64,000 bases of DNA from Hysterangium stoloniferum. Lineage: Eukaryota; Basidiomycota; Agaricomycetes; Hysterangiales; Hysterangiaceae. Shown one piece after another: positions 59,951-64,000 of this stretch. Under the pieces are notes generated by a model that saw only the letters and a program-made list of their open reading frames with translations, was not told where the DNA came from and did no database searches. The stretch is from assembly GCA_015178975.1 (NCBI GenBank), contig WHVD01000024.1, positions 1-64,000 on the forward strand, in the 5' to 3' direction. Position 1 is the first letter of the stretch, and each line of letters opens with the position of its first letter. A program made the position numbers and the translations under genes.

Positions 59951-60694
59951 CAAAGCGTCTAAATCACAGATAAGAAATTGTCTGAATTTGTGCGGACAAT
60001 ATCTTGCTCAATTTTAGGTGTATCATGCTGAAATCTTGTATATATATTATTATGATATTTAGCAAGCTTACATGGCTGTAATATATAAGAAAATATATCT
60101 ATTTTAATTTCCCCCATTAATCACCCCATCTGAAGACTGTGCGCAATGTAGGATGCCATGCACTTTATGCAATGTCCTGAAGACTTGTGAAGGGGTAGCC
60201 ATGGTATATATGTAACACTTAACAGTATTATATTCCCCTCTCCAGTGGAATCATGTGCTTGAGAAGTATATCAGGGCTGAGAGAGCCTGCTGGCCATGTG
60301 CAAAACTATGACCTGCAGAATGATACAAACTAGTGTTAGTGAGTGTGATCCTGCAAATAAAAGGTCTAGTAAGCTTATGCACCATGTCCTATGTGATTAC
60401 AACCACTTTAAAATCTCCTGCAGGCTCCATACTATATCCTGGCTGAGTGAAAATAACCACCTTATCATTCTGTCCATTTATGCTATGGCATATCATCATC
60501 ACTCTATATATATAAGTCTGTCAATAAAAATACCTCAATTTACTGAATTAAAGTCACCTTGAATGAAGACATAAAGGTTAGGTGATGAGTCTTGAGGCTC
60601 AAATCGTGAAAAGCCATGCTGACATAAGCACAAATTTCTCATTCGATCACATATATCTCCATGGGTGCAAAAAACACTCCCTCCACTCGGAAAA
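59951..60694. other. AT-rich remnant sequence, no gene called
   Basis: It contains stop-rich sequence and one open stretch (60296-60562) without motifs. It may be the eroded 3' half of the Copia element. The last 150 bp leads into the next gene. Confidence 0.35.
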
Positions 60695-62298
60695 ATGGCC
60701 AAGACAGCTGCCAAAAAGAAATCCAGCTCTTTAGATATGGACCAGAGAGCCAGGATGTGTGTAAACCTCTCAACTATTGATGAGTGTGCAGAGGGTGGGG
60801 TGATCATCCAAGATTTTACAACTGACACAGAGATGAATGAGAAAGATAATTTTGATGATGATTTCCACCCTATGTTGGATGAACAGTCTGATGAGATTGA
60901 CGGTGATGAGAGCTTGAAGGCTCCGTTGGTTGAAGCTGTGATGAAAAACTCTGCTAAGCAGGGTGTGTACTCATTACATTCTCAAGTGAATTACTTTGAC
61001 ATTTTGACATTGTAGGTATCATAATGTTTGTCCCACAAGGCTATCGGGAAGGTCATCAATGAGTGACCATATCAAAGGCCCTGGATTGGTCAGCTGTGCT
61101 CGAAATAATCTATATGAACATTGGCTGTGAGAACGTCATAAGAAAGCCATTGTTGCAGTGGAAATTTGAAAAGCCAAAGGCAAAGACATTTGGGCTTGGC
61201 AGTCAAGCAAACTGGGAAGATTTGATCATGGAGGTAGAAGAGGATGCAAAGAAGAAAAACCCATCCCGTGTGGAGGTACTTGTTGAAGACGATGTAAGAA
61301 AGTATTTACCACAATAGCTGAAACTAACATCTATTCATACTGCACAGTATCTTCCTGCACTTAGGGCCTGACTAGGTGGCAAAGAACCTCCTGTCAATCG
61401 GGGTAAAAATAAAAATAAATTATTGAACTTGGATACCCCTAGTGACTCCAATATGACCAGACCAGGCTTCACACCATTGGAACCTACAATGAAACTTGCA
61501 GGCAACACAACAGATAAACTTGATGGTGAAAACTTGTATCATGACATTCTACTCAAGAGGTTGACATCTTGCATTAATTGCCCACACCAACCTGGTTCCT
61601 ACTGCTTGAAGACGGTCAATAATGCTCATGTCAGATTTACAGCACAGCATGTTAGTTCATGGGTAAAAGCCTGGGTAAGTCACATGCCTAAGTCATATGC
61701 AATCATTTATATTGAATCCTAGGCCTCCAGGATCATGGGAATATCTGATGAAATGCCCCCCAATACACCTCTGTTCTCTCATTTCTTCTCAGCACCTGCC
61801 AACTCAAAGGTGGAGCCACCAAAGCTTGCTGGGGGTGTCAGAGCCTCTGAGGCTATACAGATACCATTACCTCTCCCATCCAACATACCTCTCAATTCTA
61901 GCAATATGGCAGCTTTTCCAGATATTCATTCCCTCCTTATGACTCAAGTTGTTGGGATGTCACAGATGCAGATGCAGATGTTACAAAATATGCTTGGGAC
62001 CCCCCGTCGTAAAGTTGTGTCTAGTCCAAACCCTGGTGCAATAGATGGCACTATAATTGTTGATGACAGTACAGATTACCCGAGATTTGATGAGTACTTT
62101 GAAAGCATTGGTGACAAAGTGGTTGATCATGATCTGGGAGCAATCTTAGCAAAACTTACAGATTCAGGAGTTTATCGTGTCCATGAATTGGCATGGTTTA
62201 TAGATGCTGAGTTAAAGGAGGCAGGGTTAGTGATTGGAGATGTAAAGTGGCTGCGAAATGAAGTAAAAAGGGCCATGCAGAAAGAATTACATGTATGA
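60695..62298 (+). pseudogene. Uncharacterised basidiomycete family protein with SAM-like C-terminus, one in-frame stop
   Basis: Four exons join in one frame: 60695-60985, 61078-61293, 61348-61674 and 61723-62298, about 469 residues. Introns are 92, 54 and 48 bp with clear GT-AG ends. Exon 2 has CENVIRKPLLQWKFEKPK; exon 3 has a CINCPHQPGSYCLK cysteine motif and then FTAQHVSSWVKAW; exon 4 has MPPNTPLFSHFF, a Met/Gln run (MSQMQMQMLQNM) and a final helical domain (DFDEYF-like ... VIGDVKWLRNEVKRAM) resembling a SAM fold. I recall this layout from expanded, unnamed basidiomycete families. One TGA at 61369-61371 interrupts RA-LGGKEPP; it fits CGA or similar changed to TGA. Everything else is open, so inactivation is recent or readthrough is possible. 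Confidence 0.6.
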
Positions 62299-62496
62299 TC
62301 ACACCTTAGCTTTTTTATATCCTCACCAATTCACTCCATGAAAATGTGGAATCAGTAGTCTCAGACTGAGGGTATTTTAGTTAAAATACATAGTCATTGG
62401 ATAGATAGTGATGTACTTCTGTGCATGGTTAGCCTGATTGATAGCCCATTTTAGGACCTCCAAGGAGCTTGATCAGGCCGTGCTCAAGCCAAAGAC
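62299..62496. other. No gene seen
   Basis: A short stretch between the SAM-like gene and the recombinase fragment. Nothing is recognised. Confidence 0.4.
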
Positions 62497-62876
62497 TTAA
62501 GTGAAACAAAGGTCCAGCGGGTGAAGAGGCTGAGCATTGGGAATGGCCCAATGAAGACGGGCAGAGAGGTTGAGAACTTGTGAGTGAGAGGAATCAATGT
62601 AGAGCTCGTAAGCATTGCTACGCCAGCACCCCATGAGTTGAATGTCATAGTCGGTAAAACCAGCCTCAGCAGCAGAAGAGGCAGCACCACGATGGAAAGA
62701 ATGCCCAGCAAAAGCAGTGGGATTGGAGCCAGCAATATGCAGAAGTGCCTTAAGGGAGGTGACAAATTGGGAATAATGAAGTGGGGAGCCATCGCTGTTG
62801 CAGAACAGAGGGGAGCTGGGGGGACAAGGGTCAGTGGTGAATAAACATTTAAGAGTGTCACCCTGTCGCACCCATC
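62497..62876 (-). pseudogene. Tyrosine recombinase, catalytic C-terminal part
   Basis: The minus strand reads SPLFCNSDGSPLHYSQFVTS, then AGHSFHRGAASSAAEAGFTD with the H-x-x-R catalytic pair, LMGCWRSNAYELYID with the Trp and the nucleophile Tyr. This is the C-terminal end of a fungal tyrosine recombinase of the Crypton/DIRS or phage-integrase type. The N-terminal part is not upstream on this strand; it lies on the plus strand immediately to the right. The usual GRW is GCW here. Confidence 0.7.
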
Positions 62877-62879
62877 ACT

Positions 62880-63116
62880 CTCCCCATTCTCCAACGCTGA
62901 GTCTTGTACTCTAATCCAGGGTCTTCCCTGGATGCTTCCAACCTCGATGTGAGTGTAAAGCTTGCTTTTGCTGCATTCCTTAGATGTAGAGAATTCACTG
63001 TTAAGCAACAAATTTGTGACTTTCAATCCCTACTCTCATCCACTGCTGCACTGTCTATGTATGTCACCACCGTGGAAAGTCGAGGTCGTAGGATCCATTG
63101 TTGTCGGTGCAAATGA
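62880..63116 (+). pseudogene. Tyrosine recombinase, N-terminal/core part (opposite strand)
   Basis: The plus strand reads SNLDVSVKLAFAAFLRCREF and TVKQQICDFQ, the part of the catalytic domain that precedes the GHSFHRG piece and contains the first catalytic Arg. It stops at a TGA at 63114. Its position head-to-head with the minus-strand C-terminal piece means one of the two has been inverted. Confidence 0.55.
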
Positions 63117-63784
63117 GACAGGTCGGGATGCCTTGGAGTCTGGGGTGGCCTCCAGATTGAGGCGGTTGATGAGTGAGGTGAGGTCATAATTTGTGGCTTC
63201 AAGGACAGAGAGGGCTGTGTGCATAGAATCAGAATAGTCAGTAAAATCCGGAAAGACGAAAGGAATAAAACCCACCTTCATCACTGCCAACACCTAACGT
63301 CGATATACTGCCCATTATAGCTCTAGGTCTCTCACGCCATCCAAATCCATCCCACCCATCTGCCCCAAAAGCTGCTCACTAACAGGCCTCAGTCTCGGGT
63401 GTGGAGGAGTGGGTGCCATGGAGACAGGGGATGCTTCCACAGTAGCAAGTGCGGTGGATTCCTGCCCATGTGCGCCGTATTTGACAAATGCACCAATACT
63501 GGTACTACCATGGTGGTGTGCCTCGAACTGGGGTACACGGACTGCAAGCCATACACATGCTTCTTCATCCACCTCCACCTCCACCTCTGCATTGTCCTCA
63601 ACATCGAAATCGGCTGTGCTAGCGTTGGCTTTACGTTTGCCATCTGAACTTGCACACTGCCCTCTACGTTCTCTCCCTTCTGTGTCGATGTCCTCAGGAC
63701 CACCTCAATCTATAACCTTCATAATCAGAAATTTTATTTTAATGGGCTTAAATACATCAAAACACACATACAATCAACCATCAT
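63036..63784 (-). other. Unassigned coding-like sequence
   Basis: Minus-strand open stretches at 63036-63293 (PDFTDYSDSMHTALSVLEAT) and 63315-63584 (EVEVDEEACVWLAVRVPQFE) look coding. I cannot place them in a family or connect them by splice sites. They may belong to a domesticated or transposon-linked gene. Confidence 0.3.
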
Positions 63785-64000
63785 AAATAATTAGAATGGT
63801 GAAACCACCCCATTGCATGCTGAGCAGTGACAGTGGCCAGTGTATCTGTCAAAAAAGCTGTAATTGCAACTTCATTGCGAGTGGAAATTACAGAGCAGAA
63901 TGCTTCACCATGTCATCGAAGAATACTTTTCATATAGGAGAAACACTCCTCTCTTGGATTGAAGTCAGGTGAATAGGGAGGTAAATAGAGAAGCTTGATG
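63785..64000 (-). pseudogene. DDE-superfamily transposase, C-terminal end (runs off the window)
   Basis: The minus strand from the window edge reads IKLLYLPPYSPDFNPREECF and SYMKSILR, with the PYSPDxNPxE motif that carries the final catalytic Glu in IS630/Tc1-type DDE enzymes. After a TGA at 63913-63915 (Arg CGA is the likely ancestor) it continues to FLTDTLATVTAQHAMGWFHH and ends near 63785. The 5' part is beyond the window. Confidence 0.65.

Noticed and set aside
62484-63026. 180-codon minus-strand frame with membrane-like runs
   Set aside because: It overlaps the recombinase catalytic frame, which has real motifs; the hydrophobic runs are a shifted reading of that sequence.

Overview
The window is nuclear DNA of a filamentous basidiomycete, most likely an Agaricomycete. 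Its genes carry many GT-AG introns of about 45-90 bp, and the protein families fit: an intron-dense oligopeptide transporter, a Kin4-type kinase, a Crinkler/RHS-like NTPase-nuclease, a kelch protein, and Ty3/Gypsy, Ty1/Copia, Tc1/mariner and tyrosine-recombinase elements. I saw no prokaryotic signals, rRNA, tRNA or CRISPR.

Layout. (1) 1-17697 is a giant near-identical inverted repeat (IR1, arms about 7.9 kb, spacer about 2 kb). Each arm carries an oligopeptide transporter gene, a small gene fragment and a rearranged Kin4 pseudogene; the right-hand transporter continues to 19050. (2) 19053-38353 is a patchwork. A second inverted repeat (IR2, arms about 4.3 kb) carries two more Kin4 pseudogenes around a wrecked Gypsy element. 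Three direct copies of a unit containing decayed Crinkler-type NTPase sequence and two foldback palindromes lie beside it. Then come an uncharacterised Cys-containing gene and an apparently complete Crinkler/RHS-like gene. (3) 39675-46002 is an ordinary genic island: a kelch-repeat gene and the intact Kin4-like kinase gene, the parent of all four pseudogenes. (4) 46594-64000 is nested transposons: a dead Tc1/mariner element split by a full-length but dead Gypsy element and by a solo LTR; a decayed Copia element split by another solo LTR; a lineage-specific SAM-like gene with one stop; a tyrosine-recombinase gene whose halves lie on opposite strands; and the end of a DDE transposase.

How it fits together. 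The window shows one housekeeping kinase gene seeding a family of decayed copies that were later doubled as inverted repeats. The Gypsy element carries an intact antisense gene with exact fungal Zn(II)2Cys6 spacing while its own gag-pol is destroyed. All six gag-pol stops I list are explained by C-to-T changes, suggesting a methylation/deamination or RIP-like process. Exon boundaries were worked out by reading splice signals by eye; paralogue identity statements are visual, not computed.
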